Source: Pelomyxa schiedti
Taxonomy: Eukaryota; Evosea; Pelobiontida; Pelomyxidae
Length of the DNA: 26,445 nt
NCBI GenBank assembly: GCA_020536535.1
Contig: JAHLWZ010000735.1
Location: 941 to 27,385 of the forward strand
Reading direction: 5' to 3'
This document shows, piece after piece, positions 7,445 to 16,976 of this stretch. Made by a program: the position numbers and the translations under genes. A model generated the notes under the pieces. That model was not told where the DNA came from, searched no databases, and saw only the letters and a list, made by a program, of their open reading frames with translations. Positions within the stretch are counted from its first letter, which is position 1. The number at the start of each line of letters is the position of its first letter.

Positions 7445-8728
7445 ATGGGGCAGTCACACCCAGTGCAACTACAGCCACAACAACAAAACCAGCAGCAGCA
7501 ACCACAAGTCATCCACCACACCACACCCACCACAACCACGGCCAAGTCACAACTGATTGCCCTGCTCTCCGCCCCCGTCGTCGCCAGCAGGCCCAAACCA
7601 CCATCAACGCCAACACCGACCCCCTCCACCACCAAACCAAATGCAACTGCAACAACAACAACAACAACAACAACAACTACATCTGCCACTCCGGCGCCGT
7701 CATTTATCACCTGGGCGCGCTCGACGGCGCTCGTCGCGGCGTGGGCCCGCGGCTGGGTGCTCTGGCCCACGACCAACGCCGTGTTCGAGCTCCCCGGGGC
7801 GCGGCGCTTCCTGCACGTCGGCGTGTCGTCGGCCACGCTGGGGCTGGTGGCGTCGCGCTGGCTCGAGACCGACGCGTGGGCCGAAGTGCGCGGGTGCGTC
7901 GGCGACCGCGGCGGCGTGCTGGGCAGGAGGTGGGAGAACGACGGCATCGGCTACCCTGGTTATGGGAAGCACCACTCTGTTGCCGACGGCGGCGGGTCCG
8001 AGATCTTTGATTTGCCGATGACAGGCAACAGTCCATGTTTGAACATGTGCAGCAACAGGAAGTGGATTGTGGGAGTATACGGGTGGTTGGATGTGTGTGT
8101 TTGGAAGGTTGTTGGTTCTGGCTGTGATGGTGTTGTCAAAGTGTCAGAGGAGCACCACCTCAGTGGAATCGACGCAGCTGTTGTGAGGCTGCAGTTTTCG
8201 CCACTATCTGAAGACTGCGTGATGGCGTTCACCTCCGCTAAATTCACTGCAACTGGGTGGATTCCAGCCAGCAGGGAACGTGTGTATTTCATTGACCTGG
8301 AAGCCAGCTTCAAGGGTGGGAATGCAGTCATCAAATCAACAGTGGAGCACAGCAACAGGGCCATTGGAATGGTGTGGATGCCTGACGGTTCCACGTGCAT
8401 ACTGCACGAGGACCTCTCTTCAGGCTTCCTGTTGAGGGAGACAACAACCGGCAACACAATTCACACGTTCCAGCAGCACTCAACAGTTATCCCTGTTGGT
8501 GCACATCACATCCTTGTGGTCCCTCGCAACCCAGAGTGCTCTGAGTTCCAGGTGTATTCCACCAGCAAACTCACAGCACCATTGCTGTGTGTTCCGTGCA
8601 CATGGGCATGCACAAGCTTCCAAAGTGTTCAATCAGGTCTCATTGCTTCCACCCTGGACAAAAAATCCACCAACATACAGTTTACAGTGCACGACTGTGT
8701 CACTGGTTTCTGTGTTGGTTCTTTTTAG
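7445..8728 (+). CDS. Gene G: AKSQ-type family member, tandem copy of F (427 aa)
   Basis: This gene is intact and intronless. The frame is open from 7343, but MGQSHPVQ at 7445 aligns with the start of F and D, so that ATG is chosen. It has the same motif order as F: AKSQLIALLSAP, a ten-Thr run, SFITWARSTAL, WARGWVL, SSATLGLVASRW, GCVGDRG, CSNRKWIVGVYG, LQFSPLSEDC, YFIDLEASFKGG, WMPDGSTC, FQVYSTS, GLIAST and HDCVTGF. It ends nine residues after that motif at VGSF, slightly shorter than F. The linker between GCVGD and the RKWIVG motif has diverged strongly from F. It converges on pseudogene H, with only 23 bases between stop codons, so the 3' UTRs must overlap if both are transcribed. Confidence 0.8.
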   Translation: MGQSHPVQLQPQQQNQQQQPQVIHHTTPTTTTAKSQLIALLSAPVVASRPKPPSTPTPTPSTTKPNATATTTTTTTTTTSATPAPSFITWARSTALVAAWARGWVLWPTTNAVFELPGARRFLHVGVSSATLGLVASRWLETDAWAEVRGCVGDRGGVLGRRWENDGIGYPGYGKHHSVADGGGSEIFDLPMTGNSPCLNMCSNRKWIVGVYGWLDVCVWKVVGSGCDGVVKVSEEHHLSGIDAAVVRLQFSPLSEDCVMAFTSAKFTATGWIPASRERVYFIDLEASFKGGNAVIKSTVEHSNRAIGMVWMPDGSTCILHEDLSSGFLLRETTTGNTIHTFQQHSTVIPVGAHHILVVPRNPECSEFQVYSTSKLTAPLLCVPCTWACTSFQSVQSGLIASTLDKKSTNIQFTVHDCVTGFCVGSF

Positions 8729-8751
8729 ATTGATTCTTTTGAAAAGAATTT

Positions 8752-9964
8752 TCATAGACTCCAAAGAGAACTTGGTGCTGGAATTGAGACGTCACCAACG
8801 TGGAAACTGGTCTCTGCATCATGCAGTGCAAACTCAATTTCAGTGGAATTGGTATCCCCCACTTTGCGATGTGAAGTCGAGGCAATTAGGCCTGTTGGTA
8901 CAATGCCTGCAGATGCCCATGTACATGAACCCTGAAGTGATGGTGTGGTGAGGTTGCTGGTGGAATACACTTGGAAGTCAGTGCACGGTGAGTTGGTGGT
9001 AACCAAGATGTGATGTGCTCCAATGGGTTCTGCTGTTTTGTACTGGTGCCCGTTGGATGGGCACCACAGCGAAAGTGCCCCGATTTCATTCCCAGTTGTT
9101 GTATCTTTCAATGTAATGAATTCCGACAGCACCCTGTGCAAGGTACAGGCATCCACAAGATACCCAGCGGTATTTGGTCACACTCCACCGTTGCTCTTGT
9201 GACCACATGACCCCCGCTGAAGCTGGCATCCAGGTCAATAAAGCTCACACACCCCCTGTCAGCTGCCACCTGCAAACGAGACCGGAACGCCATCACGACA
9301 TCCTCGCACAGTGGCGAGAACAGCACCCTATCAACACCAGCATCAACACCCACGAGACGCCGCTCCTCAGATACCTTCTTCGCGCCAACGGCGACGACCT
9401 TGCGGATGCTGACTTCACGCCTCTCGCGGGAGCCAGGGTACCACACACGCGTCCCACAATCCACTTTATGTTGCACAGCACCACGCTGATGCCCGGGTCT
9501 ACCTCCGCCACTTGCCGGCCGGCACCACCAGGCCCCGCGGCGCCGATGCACACGCCGCCCCCGTCGTCGTCAGCATCGTCGGCGGGGGGGTCGGCGCGGA
9601 GCACCAGCACCATTCCCTCGCCTGCGCAGCCGCACACGCTCACGCTGCGGTCCTGGCACCGGAACCAGTGCGACGACACCAGCCCCAGCGTCGGGGACAC
9701 GCTCGCGCACAGCTCCGTGGACGCCGCCCACTGAATCAGTGACGGTGCCGGCGTCGTCGCCGTGCCTGTCATTCCTTTGGTGGCTAAGATGGGGGCACAG
9801 AGCAGGGCGATGGCCTGTGACTTGGCTGTTGTTGTTGTTGTTGTGGTGGTGGTGGTGGCACAGGTTGTGACGCGGTTGTTGTGGTGTTGCATCTGCTGTT
9901 GGACAGATGGTGGTGGCGGTGATTGCGGTTGCTGTGGTTGTTCTTGTGAGTGGTTGTTCCCCAT
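8752..9964 (-). pseudogene. Locus H: frameshifted AKSQ-type family pseudogene
   Basis: The start MGNNHSQE at 9964 leads into a Gln/Pro/Thr region, AKSQAIALLCAP, LIQWAAST, SVSPTLGLVSSHWF and NIKWIVG. Compared with F and G, about 26-30 residues between TEL and SVSPTLG are missing in frame. At about 9436-9450 the family motifs move to another frame (VSEERRL, LFSPLCEDV, FIDLDASFSGG). A second shift at about 9140-9155 is best explained by a 13-nt deletion just after the WMP codons. After it come ACTLHRV, TTTGN, FQVYSTS, GLIASTS and SFHVGDVSIP to the TGA at 8752. No GT-AG pair of normal length repairs either shift. It is the only locus whose N-terminus fits an N-myristoylation signal (Gly2, Ser6). 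Confidence 0.72.
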
Positions 9965-10219
9965 CCTCTCGTGCGTTTCAAGTTCAAAAAAAAAACCGTT
10001 TCTTGTAAGACTCCTCAAATCCAACACACTTGGTGGCACACTCACACTCGAGTACTGGTGTTTATTATTTTGCCTTATTACTTTGATGTTTTGCATCAAA
10101 GTTGCACCCAAACCTCTCCACATTTTCCTTAGTTTGTTACATGGCATTGTGTCATGCTCAAACTATTCTGGGGATACACTCTGCAGAGTGAGCCTCGCAA
10201 GTTCCTTTTTCAGAAACAG
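9965..10219. other. Intergenic region between J (3' end) and H (5' end)
   Basis: These 255 bases hold the 3' flank of gene J, with the ATTCTGGGGA block at 10165-10174 that recurs behind gene I, and the presumed former promoter of H. No gene is supported. Confidence 0.4.
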
Positions 10220-10831
10220 TTAGTTGAGTGGAAACTGGGAAAAAAGAGTGATTTGAACAGATGTGTACAAACCATGTCCTTCAACATAAATGCACAGTTG
10301 GAATGTTCCAGTGTCAGTGAGGGAGCGTGGGATTACACCAACATAGAGAGTATCTCCAGCGTTCACAGTTGGGCTGAGGCTTGTCCAACTCTTTGAATGT
10401 GTTGGAGAATGCCAGTCAACAAATAAAATTACACACCCAATTTATACAGTTATCACAAGCCTCATTGATATACAGCACAGCACTGGGGAAGTACGCAGTA
10501 AGATTCAGGTACAGAGTACCGGCGTCAGCGGTGGTTACTTTGTAATATAGTGTCTAAATAACACACACAATCAGCAATAATAAATACGGAAACTACACAC
10601 GTGGGCGCCACCAACATCACAAGGTCCATCAGTGAGAGGAACTGTAGTCTCGTCTATTCTTCCAACAACAAGAGACGGCAGCGAACCAATGGTCGATCCA
10701 CTTGCCTCACATGCCGTTGTTTCCCTCTTCGATGTGGCTTGTTGTCCCACCACAGTGCTACTGATAATGATACAGCACCAAATCCAATCCGCCACGCAAG
10801 TACTAACTAACTTCACGAAGAGGGGCGTCAT
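10220..10831 (-). CDS. Gene J: small secreted-type protein with PPC-like beta domain (172 aa, 3 exons)
   Basis: My model has exons 10831-10601, 10553-10437 and 10390-10220, with introns of 47 and 46 nt, all phase 0. The N-terminus starts MTPLFVKLVST and has a hydrophobic run (WIWCCIIISSTVVG), consistent with a signal peptide though less clean than in gene I. A segment with VVGRID and LTDGPCDVGG follows. Then comes a beta domain: LYYKVTTADAGTLYLNL, LYINEACDNC, a Trp at the exon boundary, NAGDTLYVGV and TGTFQLCIYV. The alternation of YY, AGTL, CxxC, AGxTLYV and TGTFQL resembles PPC-type (pre-peptidase C-terminal) domains; this is motif-based inference. Exon 1 read without splicing hits a TGA soon after its end, so splicing is required. 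Ligand and role are unknown. Confidence 0.72.
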
Positions 10832-11193
10832 CGTGCCCAGGTCACATCGTCTTCTAGGAAATCAGAGGAATCTCAGCGGTTAGCTGACATTGAACAACAC
10901 CGGAAAAGTACTTGATGATTGGGGCGAATACCGTGGGTGTAGTGTGAGGTGTTGTGATACCGTGAGAGAGATGAATGTATGTGGGTCTGGGGAAAATAAG
11001 CCAAGTGGAATGGCGTAGTTTCAGTGGGAGTTTTAAAACATCAAAGCTGGATGAACTATGTGGTGCGTTACACAGTATCACTGCGGTTTTGCTTGTGCGT
11101 ATGGAATGCACTAGAACCGGACGTGGTACCCATCAAATAATTCTGGGGATGCACTGTTTGGATTCAACTTGACATGTGCCTTTTTGAAAAGGG
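10832..11193. other. Intergenic region between I (3' end) and J (5' end)
   Basis: These 362 bases contain the 3' flank of I, including the conserved ATTCTGGGGA block at 11140-11149, and the presumed promoter of J. A minus-strand open frame at 10854-11111 has no resemblance to either paralogue and I do not call it. Confidence 0.45.
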
Positions 11194-11811
11194 TCAAACC
11201 AGAAGAAGTGAGTTGCTCTGCACACCGAATCCTACAACATAAATACACAGCTGGAACGTGCCATAGTCTATGGCTTTCACTCCTGACACACCAATATAAT
11301 ATGATACTCCACTTGTGACAGTCCAAGACACCGTTGTGTCGGAACTCCCCTACCAACATTCAGTATTTTCAAACACTATGTAGTACGTACCCAAGTTTTG
11401 CAATCAACACTATTCGTGCAGCCGACATCAATGAGCGCCACTGAGGCAGCAAAATCTGCAACCACCACTATTCGTAGGTCGCCGCCATCTGACGGGGTGA
11501 TTTTGTAATATATATACTTACAGAGTTAGAGAATTCCTGGATACAGACCAAGTACATACATGGTAGAATGCACCATAATCACATGGGCCACTGGACAGAG
11601 GCACAGAGGAATTTATTCTTCCAAAAACTTGTTGGGGCAAAGCACCTAGTACAACTTGGTGCGCAGCACAGGTTCCCGTGTCCCTCGTCGTCGGAGTTGC
11701 AATGACATCATCACCAAAATTCTGTGGGTGAGCAGAAGAGACTGAAGCGCAACTGTAAAAACCCAAGGATACTAGCACCAGCACATTCACCACCCATCTA
11801 ACACCACCCAT
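11194..11811 (-). CDS. Gene I: small secreted protein with PPC-like beta domain (177 aa, 3 exons)
   Basis: My model has exons 11811-11560, 11516-11391 and 11349-11194, with introns of 43 nt (with a CTAAC branch-like motif) and 41 nt, both phase 0 and at the same places as in gene J. Residues 1-27 form a clear signal peptide (VVNVLVLVSLGFYSC core, likely cleavage after SSA). A Cys-containing segment ends in FGRINSSVPLSSGPCDYG. The beta domain follows: YYKITPSDGGDLRIVVVA, IDVGCTNSVDC, then VSYYIGVSG and YGTFQLCIYVVG. Four to six Cys suggest disulfides in a secreted protein. Similarity to PPC domains is by eye only. A surface or extracellular binding role is plausible but unproven. The next gene on this strand upstream is the RhoGEF. 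Confidence 0.78.
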
Positions 11812-12017
11812 TACCTTATTGATTATTTTGTTGTTGGTTCAGTCGATTAGCCGTATCGCCCTCACCTTGATTTGTTCCGGCAGAACGAAAAACTTAGGAC
11901 AAGGAAGAATCGAATGTTCCCGGTGATTTTTATGAGAGAGTGATTGCTTCTTGATTTGCGAGGAAGTACAACATTTTTTGGGGGGGTTCATTAGTGGAAT
12001 AGCGGTGCCATGATAAG
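11812..12017. other. Intergenic region between RhoGEF 3' end and gene I
   Basis: These 206 bases contain the 3' flank of the RhoGEF and the 5' flank of gene I. A C-rich run on the minus strand lies at about 11981-11987. No gene is supported. Confidence 0.4.
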
Positions 12018-15000
12018 TTAGGACTTTGTTACTGTGGGACTTGTAGTTATTGGTGATGGTGGCAATGTCCTTGGAGGTGTTGGCCTCGTTGCGGGTGGTG
12101 ATGTTGTTGAAGAGGAAGAGTTGGAGGATATATTGAGGCTGGATAGCTGTGAAGGAGGGGGCCTTGATGGTGGTGCTGGCGGGTGATTATGGTGCGTACT
12201 TGTCCCTTGTAGTGTTGAGCTGCTGTAGCTTCTTGGAGGTGGAACCGGCCGGCCAATGTGTGGTGTTGGTGACGTGGGTGATGATGGAGGTGTCATTGTG
12301 GTTGCTGTTGCTGCTGGTGGGTGTGATGGACTTGGGGGAGTTGGTGTGGATGGTGGCGGTGGTGTGGGTGTGGGAGTGGAACTTCCGGGAACAGTGGAAC
12401 TGGGTGTGGAACTTCCGGGTGAAGTTGTTGCGGAACTTTCGGGAATGGTGGAATTGGGTGTGGAATTTCCAGGTATTGTTGGGGTGGTACTGTGGAGTTG
12501 TGGTGATGATTGGGTTGGTGGTGATGCGGAACTTGTAGAAGCCGGTTGGTTCGAGTTGTTGGTTGGTGTGAGTGTAGTTGTTGCCGGTGATAGTGTGTGG
12601 TATGTGCGGGCGGGTGGAAGCGGCGGTACTGGGCGTTGTGGGAGACTGCCGGAATGGGTTCTGGTAAGGTGTTCTTGGAGAGTGTGCGGGGTTACAAGCG
12701 GTGCGCGGGGTTGTGACAGATCGGCGGATGATTGTGTGTGAGTGGGTTTAGGTGGTTTAGGTGGTGGAGAGTGAGAAGAGGGGCGCGATGACGGTGGTGA
12801 GCTTCGTGGTTGTGGCCGTGAGTCCCTCTGGGGTATAAGCGGCTCGGATGTAGTGAGATGACTGTGCTGTTGGGACAGTGCGGAGTTGAGAGTTTCCACT
12901 AGTGCGGTATTAGCGATTTTTCTGATTGAAGCGGTTGCAGCTGTGTCCGCTGAGGAGCTGGGAATTGGTGGTTGTGGTCTGGATGGTTTTCGGGGTGGTT
13001 CGATGGTAGTTTCTTTCTGGCTCAAAGGAGAGCTGCTCAGTGGTGTGGGTTTTTCAGATTGGATACTTACTGGTTGAGGGAAAGTCTTGCGATTGATTCT
13101 TAAACTGGAGGGACTGCTGGGCTCCGTTTGTTGCTCAGGATGTTTAGGGCTTTGCTCTGGTGATGTAGATTCAACTAATGGGGGTTCAGTAGCATCTGAG
13201 GCAGGGACAATTGGTTTTGCAGGAAGTGATCCCCTTCGGGGAGGTGGAACTGGTGGTGGCCGCGATGGTCTTTGAGTGGCTGGAAGTGGTACTTCCTCCT
13301 GTTGTGGTGCCTCTTGTGATGGCAAAAGTGGAGAGGTATCAATTGTTGATGTTGGGCCAGCATTGGAAGGTGTTTGCGCCGCTTCGGCGGGAGAAGTGAG
13401 ATTTGCTAGTGCAGGAGCGGTTGCAGCTGGAGCGGCAACTACCACAGGTTCTTCTGATTCAGGAGTAGTTGATTTTGGAGCAGACTCTGCAAGATCAAGA
13501 GAAGGCAAGTCCTGGTTACTTTCAGAAGCAATAATGTTTGTAATCTTTTCTGAGGTTGAAGGTGTGAAAGGTGGTTCTGGTGATGATATGACGTCCCACT
13601 CAGCAGCTTCCATGGCCAATTTTATCAAGTCCGCAGATTCATCCTTAGATTCGTCCTTTTTCGGAATAAGAGTGCTGTATAAAAGACGAAAAGAATCGGA
13701 TTACCTGCTGGACGGGAGTACTTTCGTTCAGAGGTTCATCAGTAGGAGTGTTCAATGTACCATCACTGTGCTCACTGTCTACTTCATTCGGTATCTCCGG
13801 CAGCGGCCTACAGAAATGAGCAAAAGATTATGGAAGGGCGAGTGTACTCCGATTTTAGTGGTGCATTTGAATTCTTCCTCTTTGTCTGGTCTAGTTAGGA
13901 AAAGAAAAAAAAATGGCCACGAACCTTAACAAAAGCGGGTGGTGCTGGGTTGCTCTCTTTCTGTTTTCTGGTTATAGGTGAATGAAACAAAAATATTAAA
14001 GTGTATCTACAAGAAGGCTTGCAACCACTGCTTTTTCTGGAAGGCATCACTGCAACAAAGCAGATAATTGGAGTTCGCTTTATTAGATCTGAAAAAAGAA
14101 GACGCCATCTTATCATAGCGCTGCAGACGAATCGCATGTGAATAAACTAAAAATATTTGTCATGGACCTCTATTGCAAAAAGAATACCTTTGGTATCAGG
14201 GGCATCCTCAATTTCAATTTGAACTAAGGGGACAAGTCCACATAATTTTAATTTCCCACCTACCACTTCCTTACAGTAGAGAAACTTGGAGCAGTAAGAA
14301 AATAAGAAAGCTAAATAATCGCGTACCACATCGGAAAAAAGGTAACACTTCCGTTGTTGAGGTTTATTGTGAGAAATCTTTGTCAGCATGCCTTCCATGA
14401 CATACTTTCGCCCGGGATGAACAATGTTAAATTGCTGCCGGTACGTTGTTAGGTCAGTAACTGGAACTTTAAGAAATACCTTTCCTCCTATGATCAAATC
14501 AGTCAAGGAAAGCATTTTTTTGAGATTGTCAGAATGCGATTTGTTGCTATTTATTGCATCAATTGTCTTCTGCATTGCAACAAGAGCTTTCGAAAGGTTG
14601 CTGTAATCAGGTGACTCCGGTTTTGTATACTTGATAAGTTCCTTAAATCAATATTAATGAGAAAAAGAGGAAGAAAATGGAAGAAAAGATACTCGAAGTA
14701 ATAGGGGATATTTCAGTAGTCTCTGAAAGGGTTTGGCAATGAAATCTTGTAACCCAAGCCTTTGTCCGCTCGCCTCGCGGCATTTCTGAATGACCGGGTT
14801 TGTGTGGTATTTTTTTGGGGGCAACAGTAATTGATACATTCATTAAAGTCGCAAAATGGGAATTAGTTTCAGCAAAGCTGGTAAGTTTTTCCATCGTCTC
14901 CTCCTGTTGATTGCAGAACACAGCATAGAAGTCCCACTCGTTTGCCTATTTCAAATTAATGCTTATAGTGATCAAGTAGATGGAAGTCTACCGCTTTCAA

Positions 15001-16613
15001 AAACACCTCCCCAATGACCTGCTCTGACTTAGTTTGTATTAGGGCCTCAAATAGTTTGGAGTTCAGCTCATAAATCCGTTCAATAGTGGCAAATTGCACA
15101 TTTAGTACCTGTTTAAAATAAGAAGGATTGGACTTATTTTGGGGAGATTACCATGAAAGAAGCTTGGAAGAAGTGCTCAAATTCTTGTCGAATGGGTTTT
15201 ATGAAACTAGTATACATTTAGCAAATGGAAAAACCAGCGGAACTGTGGTACTATGTTATGCAGGTTTTCAGATCTTCCAAGTACTGCAGCAGTTTGAGAT
15301 TCTAACAGTAAGATAAAAGATAAACCTTAGTTTCGGTAGTGAGAATTTCCTCAACTACAAGGGCTCTCAGTTTAGTGATCTTCTGTTCCTCTGATAAGAC
15401 GGCAGGGTTGGTATTTTTGATTTGCTTCATTATCTGACGGAAGTTGGCATTGTACCGCTTTCCTAAGTTGTAGAATTAATGGAAACTGAAGGAGTATGTT
15501 TCCAATAATACCTGATGCATCATCCTCAGGTTTGGGCCGCGCAGTAACAAACGACCCACTGGAGGTCCTTGCACGCGACATTGATGCTAGTGCATCCACT
15601 GGGCTTCCATGTGAACTTTGAACCTCATTTTTCTGGATCAAAGGAGAGGCACTGTTTTCTGCAGTATTCTCATGCGAGGAAGATTTTGTTGGTGATGCAC
15701 AGGAGTCTGGTGTAGTGCATTCCTTTGCCGTGTCAAGTTGGAAGCTGGTGGAGGGTTTGGCTTCCTCAGCTATTGACTCGCCATGTTCTTGCTTAATGTT
15801 ACTACTATTTACTGGTGGTATCTGCGCAGCAGTCTCCTGCTGCGAGTGTGTTTTACCCTGTTATATAATACTTGTTAGTCCGGCACTATATTAGATAACT
15901 AATTAATTGAATTTTCATCTCTATAACAGCATAATAAGTGGCATACTCACATCAACTAAAGGACCATTAGTCTGATCAGCATGATTCGAATTTGCAACTG
16001 CACCCACCGCGTCACCACTTTTCCCTGGACTTGCTTTTGGTTCTATTATTGGTGTCGTGTCCGATAACGATTGGAGCGTATTGTCACACTGAAGTTGTTG
16101 ATGTGGCAAAGATATTGATTGTGAGGAAGAGGATGAAGGAGACGACTGAGTTATTTGACTATTCTCATCGTCATTTTCGCTGCCGCTTTCACTGTTGCTT
16201 TCCTGATTAAAGGTTTTTTGCCCTTGCTCTTGCTCTTGTTCCTCCATTTCGTTTTGTGTGATGTCGTCGATTTCACGTATTACTGAAACGTCGTAGGCGC
16301 GTTTCGTCGTGGTATTTTTCTCTGGCGAACCGCACCCGTCTCCACAGCTCTCGGGTATAGCGCTATTTGTACAAGACGACGGCGGCGTAGGGGCAATTGT
16401 GGGAGTGCTGGGGGTTGGGGTGAGGGTGGGGTGCACGTCGTCGAACTGGGACATCAACTCGGCTAGTAGCTGGTTCTGGGTGTCCGGGTCGATCGGCTCG
16501 TCAGAGTCGGAGCCTGACATCCCATTATCGTCGTCGTAGTGGCTGTTGCTGTAGGGGGAAGTAGTGCCCAGCTGTTTGTTGCTGGTAGTGGTGCGTCTGG
16601 CACTCATCATCAT
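12018..16613 (-). CDS. RhoGEF with DH-PH domains and long proline-rich tail (about 1302 aa, 15 exons)
   Basis: Guanine-nucleotide exchange factor for Rho-family GTPases, acting in actin control at membranes. My exons: 16613-15951, 15857-15512, 15462-15326, 15283-15252, 15206-15152, 15108-14992, 14945-14838, 14785-14693, 14641-14327, 14284-14168, 14120-14011, 13967-13931, 13885-13848, 13807-13705, 13655-12018. Introns are 40-52 nt except the first (93). Phases agree and the total is divisible by three. The first in-frame ATG gives MMMSARR. Residues 1-350 are acidic and Ser-rich. The DH domain is about 355-560, with VVEEILTTETK (CR1), NEWDFYAVF and FIAKPFQRLLKYPLLL (CR3). The PH domain is about 570-700, with RKCYLFSDV, FLYCKE and the conserved Trp in KKQWLQAFL. 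The tail of about 600 residues is rich in PxxP and Ser/Thr. Exon 12 may instead end at 13925, giving two more residues. The family is certain; the substrate GTPase is unknown. Confidence 0.85.
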
Positions 16614-16976
16614 AATTATGGGTTGTTGGTGCTGTGGTTGGTACTTGTTGACAGAACGACGATTTAAGGGTTGATTTTTTTTCTTTTCTTTTGTTTGGAG
16701 CAGCACGGTCGCCCGGGCCGATTTTTTTTTTCTTTTTCGTAGTTCGATTCTCTTTTTTATTTCCCGATTGTTTCATCGTGATGGTTAGCCGAAAGTTGGT
16801 TGTTGATCTCAACAGTGGCGAAAAAGTTGTTGGGCACAAGCAGTGAACAAAGAAAGAGAACAACAAAAATGACTGCCATTGTATAATTAAAATGAAATTA
16901 CAGACCTCACCCTTTGTTCGTTTGGGCGTTGGGTGAAGTACCAATATAGTGACCGTAATTACTTTTGAATAACCCT
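16614..16976. other. Intergenic region between the proline-rich gene and RhoGEF
   Basis: These 363 bases contain the 3' end of the proline-rich gene and the promoter and leader of the RhoGEF. The RhoGEF frame is open without an ATG to 16706. A pyrimidine/poly-A mixed tract lies at about 16678-16760. A minus-strand open frame here (16525-16944) has lysine-rich, unremarkable content and overlaps the RhoGEF start, so I leave it out. Confidence 0.45.

Larger units (their letters stand above)
6039..8728 (+). repeat. Tandem duplication containing genes F and G (unit about 1.4 kb)
   Basis: Corresponding bases of F and G lie 1400 apart in the 3' half (for example 7096 and 8496). The 3' halves, coding from the RKWIVG motif to near the stop, are nearly identical at DNA level. 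The middle blocks (about 6440-6640 and 7830-8040) differ much more, with several indels. The last few codons and the intergenic spacers also differ. Confidence 0.9.
10165..11811 (-). repeat. Tandem duplication containing genes J and I (unit about 1 kb)
   Basis: Genes J and I share exon structure and protein motifs. ATTCTGGGGA recurs in the 3' flank at 10165-10174 and 11140-11149, 45-46 bases beyond each stop. Similarity outside the exons supports direct duplication of the whole unit, now well diverged. Confidence 0.7.

Noticed and set aside
9140-9450. Introns as an explanation of the frame changes in locus H
   Set aside because: No GT-AG pair of 30 nt or more removes either shift while keeping the family motifs in order.
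10854-11111. Minus-strand frame of 85 codons between I and J
   Set aside because: It has no similarity to either paralogue and lies in their presumed flanks.
12149-12741. Plus-strand Gly/Val/Leu-rich frames opposite the RhoGEF tail
   Set aside because: They mirror the Pro/Thr/Ser codons of the minus-strand tail; no independent support.
16525-16944. Minus-strand frame of 139 codons before the RhoGEF start
   Set aside because: It overlaps the RhoGEF start in another frame and reads through homopolymer tracts; no homology seen.
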